DNA of 64,000 bases, from contig CM040753.1 in assembly GCA_022829145.1 (NCBI GenBank), positions 16,010,884 to 16,074,883 of the forward strand, read 5' to 3'. Positions within the stretch are counted from its first letter, which is position 1, and each line of letters opens with the position of its first letter. The notes beneath the pieces were generated by a model. The model worked only from the letters and a program-made list of their open reading frames with translations, made no database searches and was not told where the DNA came from. This DNA comes from Albula goreensis. Taxonomy: Eukaryota; Chordata; Actinopteri; Albuliformes; Albulidae. Positions 49,641 to 64,000 of the stretch are shown here, in pieces. Both the position numbers and the translations under genes were made by a program.

Positions 49641-52600
49641 TCCCCCAAGTCTCTCAGCAATTCAGAAAAGAGAGGATGGGCCCATAGACTGCAGGCTTAA
49701 AGAGCTCTCAGTGTAAGTGCTTGGCTAGCTAGTACACACTCCTTTTGGACACATGATTTACGAGTAACAGTGATCTTTAGTAAACACTGAGCCAGTCCTG
49801 ATCATTGCCTATTGGGAATAGATTACAGAGCATACTGAATGTTAGCTAGCTTGGTTAAAGTTAATAGTTAATCACATTACTTTACTACCTGCCTAAAACA
49901 TCTGTTCTACTGCAAAAACTCTTATCAACTGCTGAAAATTTAATGTACTTTGCTAATTCTAGCAACTGCTCAACAGACTGTCAAGACAAAATGGTCACAA
50001 GGAATAACCTAGTTTCTTCATAAAGAATAAGTTTCCTTGTGTTCAGGTACTTTGACTTTCAAGTATTGAAGTTTTTTGATTGCAACACCTACTAGTTTAT
50101 ATTATCTTGGTGAGATTGTGTTACTTACACCTGTTGGTAATTGTTTTCATTTTGCTTACCAAATACCCATATCATTCTAGTCCCCGTCCTTCAACTGAAG
50201 CTTGAACCACTTTCCAGAATAAAGTTTCAGAATATTCAGTCGATGCCAAGTTTAATTAAAAAGGCTGTATGTCTGTTGTACAACATCTTATAGCATCCTG
50301 AAGTATGATGTTGCATTCAACTACCTAGTGACCTTTTCACAGCTCATTCACGAAACTGTTCCAAGTCTGCATTCGCTTTTAAACTTCTTTCAAACAGGTC
50401 ATAACTTACATGGCTTGTATATTTTACATAACAAAACACGCCACACCACGCTCAACAACCAGTAAAACAAGCTGCAGACAAAAACGACGGGCCAAAACAG
50501 AGTAAAGCATCTATTATGTTGCATTATGATGTGGATATCCAAGGTGAAAACATAAAAATGACCTCACTGTTTACTATCATATACATGTTCCAATATTTAA
50601 GAAACGGGAATCGCATTGTTTGTTTGATTACAAATAAAATAAATCACTCAAGATCACAAAATGCAATTTCTGTTAAGTCATTAAGCTGTACCAACAATTT
50701 GATACGTCTGCCGGGCGTTTACGCTGCTAGACATTCCCATCCAAGCTTCGTGAAGACGGACGATTTGGGCGCCAAGAAGTGATTATGTACCTGGCTCGCA
50801 ATTCATTGGTGGCGTAGTCATCATGCCCTACCAGTTTGGCGTTAAGAGGACTAACCTTGAGCATGGTACAACTTTGTGCTGCAGGATTTTCCATCACGAT
50901 TATAACCACCAGTCAAAATGAGGAAGCGAATGATCTGTTCACATCGTACTGCGGGAGGAGGTCCCAAATTTAAATATTTGTAAAATTTGTAAATCCTTAA
51001 GCACTTCGGTACGCATCGCAGTTACTGCTACGAGTGGTATCGTTTCCTCTCATTTAGTGTTTTGTGCATACAAAACCAGACTGATTTCGCGGTAGTGTAA
51101 CCCCGTATCACCCAAACATGTCTTAAGATGCCACCTACATACCATTTTTGCGTTTCCTGATTTAAAACACAGAGCTGGGTTGAGCCAGCCACACTGAGGA
51201 CAAGCGGTGCGAGTACAACAAACACGGTGGACTATAATCTTTACAAATCTTTATTACCCATACAGGTATGAAATAACTTGCAAGCCATTTGATCCATTAT
51301 ACGTAAAGAATATCAGTTTCTTGCGAACAAGATGAATTAGTGATTTCACACTCTAGTCAGAAGTCACATCTCCTTAAAACATTAACGTTATTTCGGTAAC
51401 CTGTGGGTGTATTTGCGGCTATCACTGAACCAACCCCCTCTGGACACATTTCATTCTGGAAGGAGAATACTACTGCAGTGTGGTGCAGTGGTCGCGACAC
51501 ATCTCTGCATCCAGCCTTAGCGCGTACACACAGCTTTTAACCCAACACATTAACATATGGGTAAAATCTTGCCTGATCAAAGATTCACTTGTAGCCCTTT
51601 TAACTGATGTTAAAGTTTACATTAATTAATGAGCCCTCGATAGAAAAAGTAATACTCGATACAAATATTCAATATTATTTAAAGGATGCAACATCATAAC
51701 TTTATGCAGTATACAATCTATTCAGAGCCACAAACATTTTAAAGCATTTAACTGGTGAAATATTTATGAAAACAACTGTGAACAGGTACACATACACAAT
51801 ATTGCGCGGACATTTCCTCCACTAAATCCGGGAAGCAATTGTGGAAGATAGTTACTTGATATAGACTATATTTTGTTTCTTCAATACAGGGTATTATCTT
51901 ATCAAGCGTTCACGATTAGCCAATGCGAACTTCCATTAAAAAGTAGATGGGTTTTACCCTATCAACTTTACTCCAAGAGTGCATGGACCGCTCGGAGGTG
52001 GAAAAGGCGGCGAAAATCAAGTGTTTTTCCTCCTTATTCGCTCAACGCATTGACTCCAACTAAAGAATTTAATGCGGAACCTTTTACAAATAAAAACCCA
52101 ACGGCACTAACGTAAAACATCTGTCACGCAATCACATTTTATCGGTATAAAGATTAAACATACTTAGATAAAACAATTCATTTACGATGGTGTACCTTAC
52201 GACAAATTATGTTTCGTAATTAGCCATCCATGTTCAATCTGTAGTTTGTTTTGATGACAGATTAATACCCCAACATTTACATGTTAAAAGAATTTTACTT
52301 GAGAATGAATTTACTTGAATGATGAATATTGTGGTGTAGGCTACTCATGTTAGTCTTCTGTTTTGCCGTGAAAATGCAGAATCTAGCTCTAAACCTGTAC
52401 CAGATACAAGAGGACAATTCTGTGCGAATAAGCGCGTCGACAACTTAAATTTACACATTAAAGATCATGCATGACGGAATAAATTATCAGTTGACATAGT
52501 CTGTGCGTTATATTAAAACAAATTACGCTGTTGTAACTGTTTAACTGTAAAATCTCTACAATTATCGGTTGTTCAAAATTAAAGTATGAATAAATACACC

Positions 52601-53699
52601 ATAAAAACGCAGCCACATGCAAAAATATTAAGGTAAGTATGAAAGGGGTAAGTGAGGAGTCACAAAATGGAGTTTCAGCCATTTCATTAATCACAGATGG
52701 CGCCACCGCCAGTAAGCGCTGCACGTCCTTTTCCACCATGGCCCTCCGCACTGCAACAGTATAACAAAGACAGTTTGTTGTTCCTCCATGACAGGACACG
52801 CGAAAGACGACTTCTCTGCATTGTGAAATGGCGGACTGAGGTGGAGACAAGGGCAGTGAAATCTGACACTGTGCGTTTGTTGCAGCCTCAAAGCTAGAGC
52901 TAAATTGCGGAAGGTGATCCAGAGATGGATCAGGACTAGTTGCCCGTTAGACGAGAGCTTTGACTGTCTCACATTCAGTTCCCGAATAGTTTTCTTGCTG
53001 GTCCATTTTTTCTGCAATGTTTTGACCCTCCCCAACATACTGCTCAGTTGCTACTTATATAAATATATGAATTTAAAATATAGAAAATATATGCAATGGT
53101 CCAGAATTTATTGAATGGATTGTATCTATATTTTGAAATCGTATAGTGTAAGACCAAATAATTTAAATAGAGAAAGGTGATATGTAACGAAGAGCAAGGC
53201 AGGGTACAACAGTATAAAGAACTTATAAAGGCTGATGTCTGCCCAAGTAATGCAGTAATTACCAGATAAAGGGAAAGCAGAGGCACGGTTGTGTTAAAAA
53301 ATGCTGGCTGAGCTTGTGTACTGTAAGTAGACATGACAAATGTGACCTTTTGGGTTGAAACTAGGCTGATATCAACACCATACAGTAGAACCAAGAGAAA
53401 CCTCTGTTTTCCAGACTTTTGTTTCATTAGGTTAAACATTATTTACGACCAGATCTGTGGATTCCAAAGTGGCGAGATAAGGAGGAAACGCCTGGCTGAA
53501 ATTAACAGTGTGAACCAAGCCCTAGTTCTGGGCGCACAGAAGCTTAGAGTGGGAGGAAGAGGAATGCAAGTTGGAGTTTAGCTCATGTCCATACAAGTCC
53601 TGTTCCCAAGTAAACCCACAAAAATTGACATTCCTTGCTTTCCTAAAACTGAACTGTCTGTAAATCGACAAAGACGCCTTGCCCCCTCCCCCTCCCTGA

Positions 53700-55100
53700 G
53701 TCCTGTGGGGAGCATGTTGAGCTTGTAAAGAAACCTGTTGTTACCAAGTAATCAAATAGCATTTTGAACTAATTTAAACCCGAATTCTTAATGTAATATG
53801 TTCATTTAACAAATTAATGTCATATATAGCTGTTGTCTGTCTCAGCTTTGGTGAAAGGCCTGTTTCAGTTTGTGTACACATCTAGGATTTATAATAATGT
53901 ATGGAAATACTGTCTGGGAATACTTTCTCATAAGTAAACTATTATTTAGAGTAAGCAATCATCAAACTCCAGACTTAGTTCAAATCTTATTGCATACTCT
54001 ATTGTGTATGATGCCAAAATCATATTTATCTTTAAGATATCTTGCTTTAATAGAGCAGTGCTGCATACATCCTCATCCTGAAAAATAGTGTGCCAAGTGG
54101 TTTTATTCACCTACATCTGGAAAATAATCAAATGTGTTCAATCTGTTTGGAAAGTGTTACAGTTTTAGGACATTTTGAGTACGACTCCAGGGCAACTGAT
54201 ATGAAATGCTACATCTGTGTAATTTTCATGTATTGTCATATTGAAAATATCCTCCACAATAAATACATCACTTCCATCACTTTCTTTTCTATTGTTTAAT
54301 TTGCATAAATAACATTTGGAGGGGGTTTCCAAGTTCAAGGTTCGGTGGACTCACTGTTGAAATGAGTGGGGAGTAAGCTCTTTCGTATTATTCTCCTTCA
54401 TTTGGTCTCATTCTTTTTCAAGAGTCACTAGTTGCCTCTGAGGAGTAAACTGTTATTCCCAAAGTTAATTTTTTGCTACTGGGTCTTTTGGATACTCCCT
54501 GAAGTATCTCCCTCCTCCCCTTCAGCTTTCCCTCAGTCTCATACCATACATGGACTTGGCTGAAGGAAGGAGAGAAGGGAGGGAGGCTGGCTTTGAGACT
54601 AGTAGGAGGAAAAGGAAGACTTGAAATGCAATGTGAAAGTTTGGGCCCCTTTAATGTTGTCTTAGCAGTGCAGGGAGGGTTCTGGTGCTCCCCCCCCCCA
54701 CACACACACACATATATACAGTATGTGTGTGAGTGTATGCATATTGTATATCTCCTTTACTGTCGGTAGTTTATCATCAAAATGGTATTATCTCAGTGAG
54801 AGAGAGAGGAGGAGGAAAACTAGGTTTGAGTGAGCTTCAGGGCAGATACCTCACTAGCCAAATTACAGAGCTGAGTAAAAAGGAAGGCTGGAGGGTGTAT
54901 CTGCCGAAGCCATTCCCATCAACAGTGTCATTCCCAGACACTGTGAAATGTTTGTAACTTATGTTGGATAATAACTAACTCTTTAGGCCCGCATAAGAAA
55001 GACTTTTTGTTTCTATATCTATGTCCTTAAATACAAATATTTGATTTCCCATGGCCAGCTATGACTAATAACTGAAAAGGTTATGAGAGAAGTTACTGAC
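53700..55100. other. Intergenic, no gene seen
   Basis: Ordinary AT-rich DNA. A compound C-run, CA, TA, TG tract lies at about 54691-54740, whose CACACATATATA/TATGTGTGTG arms form an inverted repeat. Confidence 0.45.
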
Positions 55101-55109
55101 GTGCATGAA

Positions 55110-55270
55110 ATAGCAGTACATGGTGGTTGGTAAATGATATCTTTAACCATAGGGTTAAAATCCTCAGTAGGCCTCTGCTGTTGTAGCTTTTATTGCTTCT
55201 ATAAATATCCAGCTGTAAAAATGAATCATGTGTAAAAATGTAAGCAATGTAAGTCACCCTGCATAAAGGA
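55110..55270 (+). repeat. Degenerate SINE
   Basis: 'CTCTGCTGTTGTAGC' (core start), 'AAATATCCAGCTGTAAAAATG' minus its last base (core), and 'AATGTAAGTCACCCTGCATAA' minus its last base (tail) appear in order, as in intact fish tRNA-derived SINEs. The head is weak. Confidence 0.65.
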
Positions 55271-55279
55271 ATGTACTAA

Positions 55280-57600
55280 GAAAACAAATAATGTGGTGCT
55301 TCCATTTTCCTTCCAGGTTCGCTTATTTTAATTTTAAAGTAACAGTGTTTGTTTTACAATGTGGAAAAAGAGGTTTTTTTAAGCAGGGGCCTAGATTTGA
55401 TCAACATCTGTCCTTCACTTTGCCTATCTAACAAATATTCTTACTGCCAGTAAAGTCCAGTGCCCCATCAGAAGTGGAGTGGATGCTGATGGGAAGAGAG
55501 CTAGGCTTCAGTGGAGATCATCAATCAGACAAAACAATAAAAAAACCTATGCTTTAAAATCAAGCAAACACAAAATACATACAAACAGTATTGCTGCTTT
55601 TGTTAAAGCTTCTGAAAGTTGTCATCAACAATTCATTGCAGTCCATACTCATTTACCTCTTGTCCATTTAATTGGTTTGCAGTCCCATTTATTTACACCC
55701 TTCATGCATCAATATAAGTCATAGAGTCCAATTAACAGGACAAATAGCCCCCCTTACCTTTCTGAGGAAACCAGGTAAATGGATTACCAGAGCACTCAGA
55801 TGTCTTTGTAATCACAACATGGCTTATCTCTGTGCATGTAAAACAATGTGAACTGTGTGCTCACAGTTTTCAAGAAGTTTCATTAGTAGTGAGAAAATAA
55901 CCTCTATAGTTATAAAAATAATGGAGAATCCACAAGATTATTTCTGGTCATGGAAATTCTTTATTTTACAAACCTGGATATGGATTTTGGTGATTAAAAT
56001 GAAAGATGCTTTTGACCCCAGCACAAGAAGAACTGGTATGCATAAAATGTGTTCCAATACTCAGAGTGAAACAGGGAACTCATATCCAGTCAATATGGCA
56101 GGCCACTATCTCTCATTTTGCTGCTTTTTGTTACTTTAAACACTGTGTGTGTATGTGTGTGTGTGTATGAGAGAGAGAGAGCGAGAGAGAGAGAGAGTTG
56201 GGGGCTGTTCTGACAGCCTGCTGTCTTTTAACCACAGTCAGTGTCCTTGGAAACTGGGCTGAATGTGTGCACTGAACTGTTTATTACAATGGGTGCAATG
56301 AGAGAGAATTGGACTGCAGTGCACAGCTTTCAAAACAATGGCTGAGGAATTCTATAGGTCTCCTGTATTTACTCTGACCCAGAAATCAATGGTGCTCCTC
56401 AGAAATAAGCAAGGTTTTTCAGTTATACAAAACAAGCACCTGTTTCTGACAAAATAATAAAATAAACCTGCTTATATCCTCCTTTCCCCCAAAAAGGTGG
56501 AACAATTATTTACATATACGTCTGCCCTTTGGTCGTTCCAAGCAAATTAGTTTGAGAAGAAAATTCACATGATTGGACTTGTCAGTTGAACTAATACAGA
56601 TTTTAGCACGGTTAATTGACCTGCACTGCCCTAGGCTGTGATACTCATTGTCAAGGGAGTTTTCTGTGTCTGTGCCACACTACAGGGGAATACAGTTACC
56701 TTTTCATAGCTCTCCTGTCTGCTGTCCCCCCCCCTCTCTCTCTGTGATTCTCCAATGTCTGTGATAGCATTTCACTGAATCAGTAAACATATCATGGCTG
56801 TTTACATAGAGATTGCCATAGAGGTAGACTCCCCGTGAAATTTGATTCTGTTTTGTGCTGGTGGATAGTCTTTACTTCATGATCAATTTCAGGGCCAATG
56901 ACAAAATATTGTATTGGTTCTCCAGGATGTAAAAATACAGTTTAATGAAATATTTCTGTCAATGGGTAGTTTTTGTGATCTAATCATTTGGTTACATTGA
57001 TAGAAGCTCCCTGTTAATCTCACCTTGTACATCACTCTCGGATACCAATAAATGAGCTGACCAATTTTTTAATTTGCGCTTGTTTAGCTGTTTCTGTGCA
57101 GAAAAGAAAGGAAACTTTCTTAGCTGAGATGACATTGTGTAAAGTCCCTCAAATTTGTTTCACATCCTTTGCTCTCAGATGCATATGAAACCAAAGGCAA
57201 AACAAACATAGGCACTGTGAACAACTGTGAACAAGACTAATGTTGTGGTTGAATCTGTCTGCCAGTAGTAATTGAAAAACTGAAAACAGTTTGGGTTGGT
57301 TAGTCACAAAAATGAAACAGTGACAACTATGGAAGCTTCTGCAGGCCGAACTTTCTTGTTTTCACTATTTCCTCTGGTCACAGTGTGGGAACTAATGATA
57401 TGTATTTGTTTCCAGTGAACCATAAAGAATAAAATGTATTAACTATCACTAATATCTGTTCCATTAAATTATAATTGAGCACAGAGAACATTATTTTTCA
57501 TTCTATTTCATTAATAAAGGGTTCCTTTAATCTTATCATTTCAGTATGACACATGGTCATTTTTCCTTCTTGCAAAGAATTGGATCCACTCTCTAATTTG
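55280..57600. other. Intergenic, no gene seen
   Basis: No supported exon. A TG/GA compound microsatellite lies at 56143-56199. Otherwise it is AT-rich and CpG-poor. Confidence 0.45.
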
Positions 57601-57617
57601 CCCACAAATTTGTGTTC

Positions 57618-57676
<59 letters not shown>
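57618..57676 (+). repeat. Compound (TG)n(AG)n microsatellite
   Basis: TG at 57618-57640 passes directly into AG at 57641-57676. Confidence 0.97.
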
Positions 57677-57682
<6 letters not shown>

Positions 57683-57699
57683 AGAAAAGAGAAAGATGG

Positions 57700-60600
57700 C
57701 ACTCCATTTAAAAGATAATGGTATACTGCATGTATATATTTAAACTTTTCACCATGTCACCTCAGATTTGCCTTTCTCCAATGGATACGTAAGCAAAGTT
57801 TGAACTGGGAAAAATACAGTGGCTACACCATTTCAATTACACTACACACTGTTCTTGGAACAAAGGTTTACTTCTTGTTTAAAGGATTGTTCATTCATAA
57901 ACATATTTTTGATTACATATGTAAAATAATGGAGGTTATTGCTTGGAGGTTAATTATCCATGTTGTTCTGTTTTGCATAATTATATTTCATGTTGAATGA
58001 AAATGGCAATGGACAATGACAGTAGAATAATATAGTATATATGGCAATATGTCATTTTGATTGATTAAAATGATACAGTGGAAGATTATATAAATTGTAA
58101 ATATAGACATAGACATGCATAGGTATGATATAACTGTGATTAATAAAATATAGTGAGTGTAAAAGAGTGTAACTGATTGCTCTATATATTATGTATTGCC
58201 TTTACTTGACTTTCTCTACTTCCTTTTGGAATCACAACCTGTGTGTGGAAAATTAATTGAGATAGCACTTTGTCCAACCGATTCTCACACTAGTCAGAAA
58301 AAGTCAGAAAAACATGGGCATATCATGCTATTATCAAAAAATGGCAGAAACACTCTGCTCTTTGTTTCTTTGCACTTCTGCTGAATATTTTGGAACCAAA
58401 ACATCAATGCTGATAGTTGAAAAATAGATGAGTACCTTCTGAACTTCCTCATCTTGCTTTCAAGTTCAGCTTTGTGATGGCTGCAGCTGTCATGAAAACA
58501 TCACACCCAGAAATAACACCTGTGCCTCAGCATAAGTTTGATTGTGGGGTGATATTTATTCTGTTCTTTGTTCATGCAGAATGAATGCATTGAGCTTTTG
58601 GGTAGCACAGCTGGCAAAGGCAGGTGTAAGTACACCCCAATGAGCGTCAGCTCAAAATAAGACACATTTACATCTTATATGCTCCAGAAATCGCTTAAAA
58701 TAGTCTCTGTTTAAATTATTAATTAAATAATAATTTAAACAAATTAAATCTGTTTAAAATAGTCAGCAGTTTTCATTCCCTTACGGTTAGTGTGGGTTTA
58801 GATCAGGGATCCTCAGTCCCTCCCACCTGCGCATCCACTCTTTTCGCTGAGAGATATTACTTTCCTCTAATCTGTGCGAGTCCTCACATGTACCAAAGAG
58901 AGGATAGTTCATTAGAATGGACTGAGTCATTTACAAGGAGGGCCTAAAGGGGAAGACAAACACCACCAAGGAAAGAACGCCCCCCCACCCACTCCCAGAC
59001 ATTGGACTGTGGACTGCAGACAGATGAGGAGGGTTGAAGTTGAGATTAATGGCTGCTGATTGCCACTGTCACACAAACCTACAGACCTACAGACTTCTGA
59101 TCTGATGTGAACAGAGAGGGATTTCACAGCTCTGTAAATGCAGGTACAGAATGCTAAATAAAAGATCAAGGGTAAAGGAAATGTTATGGAAGGGATGAAC
59201 ATTTGCTCAGATAGTATTTCACAAATGGAAAAACCAAATCCAAGTTGACCCCTTCCCACCTCTCAAATGCTTCCTGTGCAGGTGGTTGCTGTCCTTCCTT
59301 CCAGGAGGGACTCCTGAAAAATTATGCTACACAGTTATACGTGAAAAAGCTTACATGTGGAAGGATGCATTTCACATTCAGTACTCCCAGTCTGGGTGTA
59401 GCAGACCCAAAAGTAACTCAATTGCCATTATCAGATCATAGAGAGAAAACTGTTTTGAATGTAAGTGCCTGTGGTCTTAGGTTGGCTCATGGATTAACAG
59501 CTCATGTTTGTGGTGCCACTGTGCGCTTGACACCCAGCCACACTGTGACCGGTCATGGCTGGAGGTCCACATCAGTGAGGCTATGATAGGCCCAGCCTCT
59601 GTGGTGAAAAATAATAGTGTAGCTTGTTAAAATCCTCCATCTTATCTTGGATCTCAGATCACCAGTCTTTCTAAACGCCTCTTGTGGCCTGCCAGAAACC
59701 TGCAGGTCTGGGGACTGAGCATTCTGTTGACTGTGTGTTTATCCGAAGGCATAGGCAATATGAACTGGGTGCTACATCTGCAGGGAGGAAAAAGAGAAGG
59801 CCACTCAGTGGGGCTGACAGTGAACTTTGGCTGGAAACAATATGAAATTATATGTATTCATTTTAAGTATGATCATTACCATGTCAGCAATGTTTCTCCT
59901 CTGGTTTGAAGTGTCATTTAAAAGACTTTTTAGTATTGAAGGGGTATTCACCCTTAGGTTTTACTATTAATGATATTTAAAACATAAATATGGATTGATT
60001 AATGCCTCAAGTCAACTTTACGCATAGAAAATCCTGAAACATTAATGGGGATTGGTGCTCAATTATGAGATACAATTACAGTGCTTCAGTCTGTCAAACT
60101 GGTTTCGCCTTTATCTAGTTCAATACAGTCCTGAGAATTTCCTGTTGCAATGTAAAAAGCTAGACTGTGAATCGGTCACTTTGTATACACAAGCCCATGT
60201 GTGGGTTTTGTATGTGTGGGACAGAATATACATGATCCCACTATCCAAGTAGACATTATTGTCTATGGTGCTGCTCAATAAGATGGACCATTAAATTCTG
60301 TCTCAGTCCATTTTCAAGGCCTATAGTTCAGGGTCTGCAAGGGCATAGGATCCATTAAAAAGGGGGGGAGTCCCACCCATATTTTTAATTAGTGTTTTTC
60401 CCAAGTCCAACTTTTCTTCAGATCATATATTGTATTTTGCAGATGGAAAAAGGTTGTCTTCCTGCCTATTTAAAATGAAAATACTTAATCTTAGCTTTAG
60501 ATGGTCATTTCAGTAAACACCAAAACTCAAGGTTGGGAGTCCTGTGTACTTAAAATTTCATAACGATGGCTTAGTGAAAGTATTTATACTGCCTGTTCTG

Positions 60601-63600
60601 TACCATTTATATTTTCTTCTTGGTGCCTTTCTTTACATTTAAACTTGGTTCTGCTCTTGGTTGCCTTTCGTCATTTTTGGAAAAATGATTGTCATGGTTA
60701 ATTCTGAATGAGCAGTTTTGTCTTTCAGATGATAGGGTACATAAAATGAAGAACTATTGGGAAACCTGTATCTACGGCTGCCTTTAAAATAAGGTGCAAC
60801 CTCAGTCATGAGTTTGACTTTGATTATTGTAAATGTGAGTTTACACAGTTTCAATGTCTTTTCTCAAGTCTTGACTCCATACTCCATACAGATTTCTGAC
60901 ACCATTTCAGACATTGACTTCTTCAGACATTGACACTGATTTCTAAGGGCAAATTTGATTGGCTCAGGCGGTTTATAATTTCACATGTCCACCATTGATC
61001 TCATTATTAGTCACAAGCATTAACTGACCTTCACTTCAGTTTAAACTCATATGTATAACCTTCGGTTCATACTTTGAGTATAAAAACTAAGACTACTACT
61101 TTCCATTTAAAAATATGTATTCTCCAGGTCAAAACCATATCCAGTTAGTATCTCCTACTGAGAAACAACCTTCTTTCACCATCTTCATATGAACAATTTA
61201 GGTTATTTTTGCTTTGGATAGTTCACATGGCCAAAAATATGAATACAGTTTGGCTGAAGAGCAACAGGGGGTGTCTCAGGTTGCCAAGGGGCCAAGATCA
61301 ATTAGCAATACCACAGAGATCATTCAGCTGAGAAAGGTATGCTGGCATGCAAATTGTCATGCTTGCATGTACAGTATGGCCATTGTTTTAGGCTTATCAA
61401 CTGGACTACATTGGTCGTTATCTAACAGATACACAGCTTGGATTACTAGTTAATGTATTTGCTTCTGTAGGAGGATTCATTTGGAGAAATAAAACAGAAA
61501 CTTCCCACTGTGTCACTGGAAACTCTTCAAAACGGACTGGCAGGATCTATTTACTGCCTCCAGATTTATGACCTTCTGGTACACCTGAAAGGGCTGTTAC
61601 AGTTTACAGTACCATAGTATGGGTTTTCTACTGCATGCCACCACATCCATCATATTTTATTCTGGGTTGTAATGAAGCAGACATGTTAATGACTGTATGT
61701 GAAAATGAGAGGAGTCTCTGATGATTGTGAAAGTCTATGTGGTGAGGTAGTGCTCTATGACCTCATTCTAGCTGACTTGTGATGCTCTCAAGTCCTGGCC
61801 CAACTCGGAGGCATACGTAATTCACTCTGTCTTTATCGCACCTTCATGAGCTGGTGGAGCTGCGAAATGCGGATGGAGGAACCTGAACCACATAAAGGAT
61901 TTTGTCAGAGCAAAACTCCAAGCTCACTGTTCCAGCTATAATATGCTTTGTAGATATGGGTTCAGATTTACTATCTGTCTATTTACAATTAGTGGCAAGA
62001 TGCTCGACAGGTGGTGACGATATAATCAGAGCTGTAGTCCAGTAGATGTGTGCTATTATCTAAGTCAAACAAGACATTTAGAATCAGCGCCTATTTTTTA
62101 TGATCATTATTGGTGGTTGGTGAATTACATCCCTTTTTGCAAGTGGTTGATTAGAAGATATTAATCAGAAAGGCCTCCCTTGAAAAGCCCCTTTTAATGG
62201 GAATTCTTGTCCAAAGCCTTCACCTCCTCCCTGTCAAAGCCCTGTTCACACAGCAGAGAGGGTGCTCTTATGATAAGATCTCCTACAAAGACAATCAAGG
62301 CACTACTGGCTTGCTGAAGCCCAACAATCTGAATAAAATGACTTTGACACGTGCTACCCTTGAAGCAGGCTTGCAGCAGGCTCTGCTTTGCAGGGTGTTC
62401 CCAGATGAAGAAGCACAGAAATTAAATGACCACATTAAATTATTGGCAGAGAGCAATAATCTGTCACATCCCTCAGTGACAGGTAGGAAAGCTGAACCAC
62501 ACAGGTGTTGGCTGGGGTTACTGTTTAATACTAAAATCTATAGGAAAACAGTATTGTGGCATAATGTAAACTCTGCCTGAACTAGCCCACATGAACTAGT
62601 ATGACTTAGTACAACAAAGTCATGAACAAAACTGAAGACACAAGTGTTTTTTTCTAACACTGATTACATACTGCCTTTGGCACTGTTTTACCTCTAATTT
62701 CCTCAGCAATGAAGCAGACAATTACACAAACAAGGGCAGAATTTTTTGACAGGGTCATCTGCCAGAATAATGCTTTAATGAGGGTTGTCACAGCAGAGCG
62801 TCTTGGCTTTGCATTCTTTGCAAGCAGCCGTGTCTGTATAAGAGCTACACTGCTGTGGTCTTCTCTTTAATGTTCTTTAATGTTGCTATTTTTTTCCGGA
62901 ACCCACACAAAGTGGGATACTATACTCACCACAGGTGTCTGAACTGAGGAGACCCATGCCTGTATCATTACACCACTGTACACAACCCCCTGCTTATGAA
63001 CAAATGTGCCCCCAGCCTGTTGAGTGATACAGTCTAGGCTGCTGATGGCTGGTGCTGACATTAAATATAGTATGGGGCATTACTATGCGGTGCCCCCCAG
63101 GGAGCTGCACCCTGCCCCCCCCAAGCGTGGTGGAAAGAGGAAAAGGTGCAAGTGGTTACCTCCTACCCATCAACCTGCTGTCTGCCAATAAACAGTGTGA
63201 GTCATGGGTCTCTGTGAACATGTGCTTTCTTGCACAAAATAACCTCGGCCTCTGGGATTCCACTTGCAAAGCCTATAATTTTCACCCTTTGTGAGGGGGT
63301 GCGAGGAGGGGAGCGGCTAGCCTACAGTTTAAATGAGACTACAAGAGAAAGGGTAGAAAGAAGCAGAACTCCCAAAAAAGAGGCAGAGAGGACAAGATAG
63401 CTTAAAGCAATGAATATGGGAACACCATAGGATATATATTACATGAAAATAAATTGTTCCCTCTGCAGTCTGATGAAAAGATCAATGAGCAATGTTAGCT
63501 TAGTGAGCCTTTACAGCTGTTGGAGACACACAGGTAACAATCCCTCAAAACCAGCTGTATGCCTGAAAAACAGGTCTTTTCTGTAACGATCAACATGCCC

Positions 63601-64000
63601 CACATTGTGTTGATTGACAAAGCCTTTTATCCCTCTTGAGGTACCGCCAAGCCCTGTAAATGCTACAGTCTATCAATAGCAACAGAGCCTGAGATGGAAT
63701 GCAGAGCTGGTAACATCTGCACTGCTATGTCCCTCCACCTTTGCTTCTCTGCTGTGCCTCCAGTCTTCCACAATACACTGTGGCTCAGTCCTGTGCTCGC
63801 TGGATTTGGGGTGCCAGTAGCAGCAGTGGGGCACCCAGGGTGATGTTACAGCTGTGAATCCTGTCATACAGTAGGCATTGTGACCGAGAGACAGTTTGTT
63901 AGAAGGGGAATGGGTGAGGGACAGGGTTGATGGGGAAGTTTGGCTGGGGGCAGGGCTCCTGTTGCCACTTCCTAGAATTGTTTAGTTTAAAAATGACCAA
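57700..64000. other. Intergenic, no gene seen
   Basis: No supported exon or RNA gene. The longest open frame (62197-62580, 127 codons) has a helical-looking stretch (EEAQKLNDHIKLLAES) followed by a possible donor (GACAG then GTAGG, near 62480). It resembles no family I know, and its length is within chance for 64 kb. CpG density is low throughout. Confidence 0.4.

Noticed and set aside
52458-53038. Open frames around the ATGGCGCCACC word on the minus strand
   Set aside because: They could be a first exon, but no homologue is recognised and no downstream exon was found. Kept only as part of the CpG-block finding.
62197-62580. 127-codon open frame with a helical-looking segment and a possible splice donor
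   Set aside because: It resembles no family I know, the length is within chance expectation, and no partner exon or CpG-rich start lies nearby.

Overview
The window looks like teleost fish nuclear DNA. It is AT-rich and almost gene-free. It has small exons with GT/AG introns, long CA/TG/GA microsatellites, degraded tRNA-derived SINEs whose tail resembles the 'CTCTGGATAAGAGCGTCTG' tail common in teleosts, and a MITE-like repeat of a type I associate with fish. The species cannot be fixed from this.

One protein-coding gene can be supported: a complete prothymosin-alpha gene (ptma; teleost a/b paralogue not resolved) on the minus strand. Its transcription unit runs from about 5962 down to about 1710, with five coding exons (5857-5813, 3074-3006, 2759-2666, 2546-2467, 2352-2314) joining in frame to 108 residues. 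It has a TATA/GC-box/CCAAT promoter (5991-6043), a CpG-preserved first intron and a ~600-nt 3'UTR. That UTR holds a 24-nt stretch that I recall as identical to the first 24 nt of human miR-1244, which maps to the human PTMA 3'UTR.

Everything right of the ptma promoter (about 6.1-64 kb) has no exon I can defend. It is a large upstream intergenic interval holding: CpG-preserved blocks (about 10.2-11.9 kb, 16.4-17.5 kb and 47.7-53.7 kb) standing out from a CpG-poor background; two good matches to the CTCF core; an RFX X-box-like palindrome; SINE and MITE remnants; several microsatellites; and small tandem repeats with 10, 15, 37 and ~44 bp units. The most striking structure is a 2.66-kb minisatellite at 33185-35848. 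It has a 34-bp unit, an optional extra 12-bp module, and a higher-order duplication of about 1.09 kb.

I found no convincing new multi-gene system. The best leads are the ptma 3'UTR element, the minisatellite architecture and the CpG-preserved block around 50.7-52.9 kb, which could hide an unannotated promoter.
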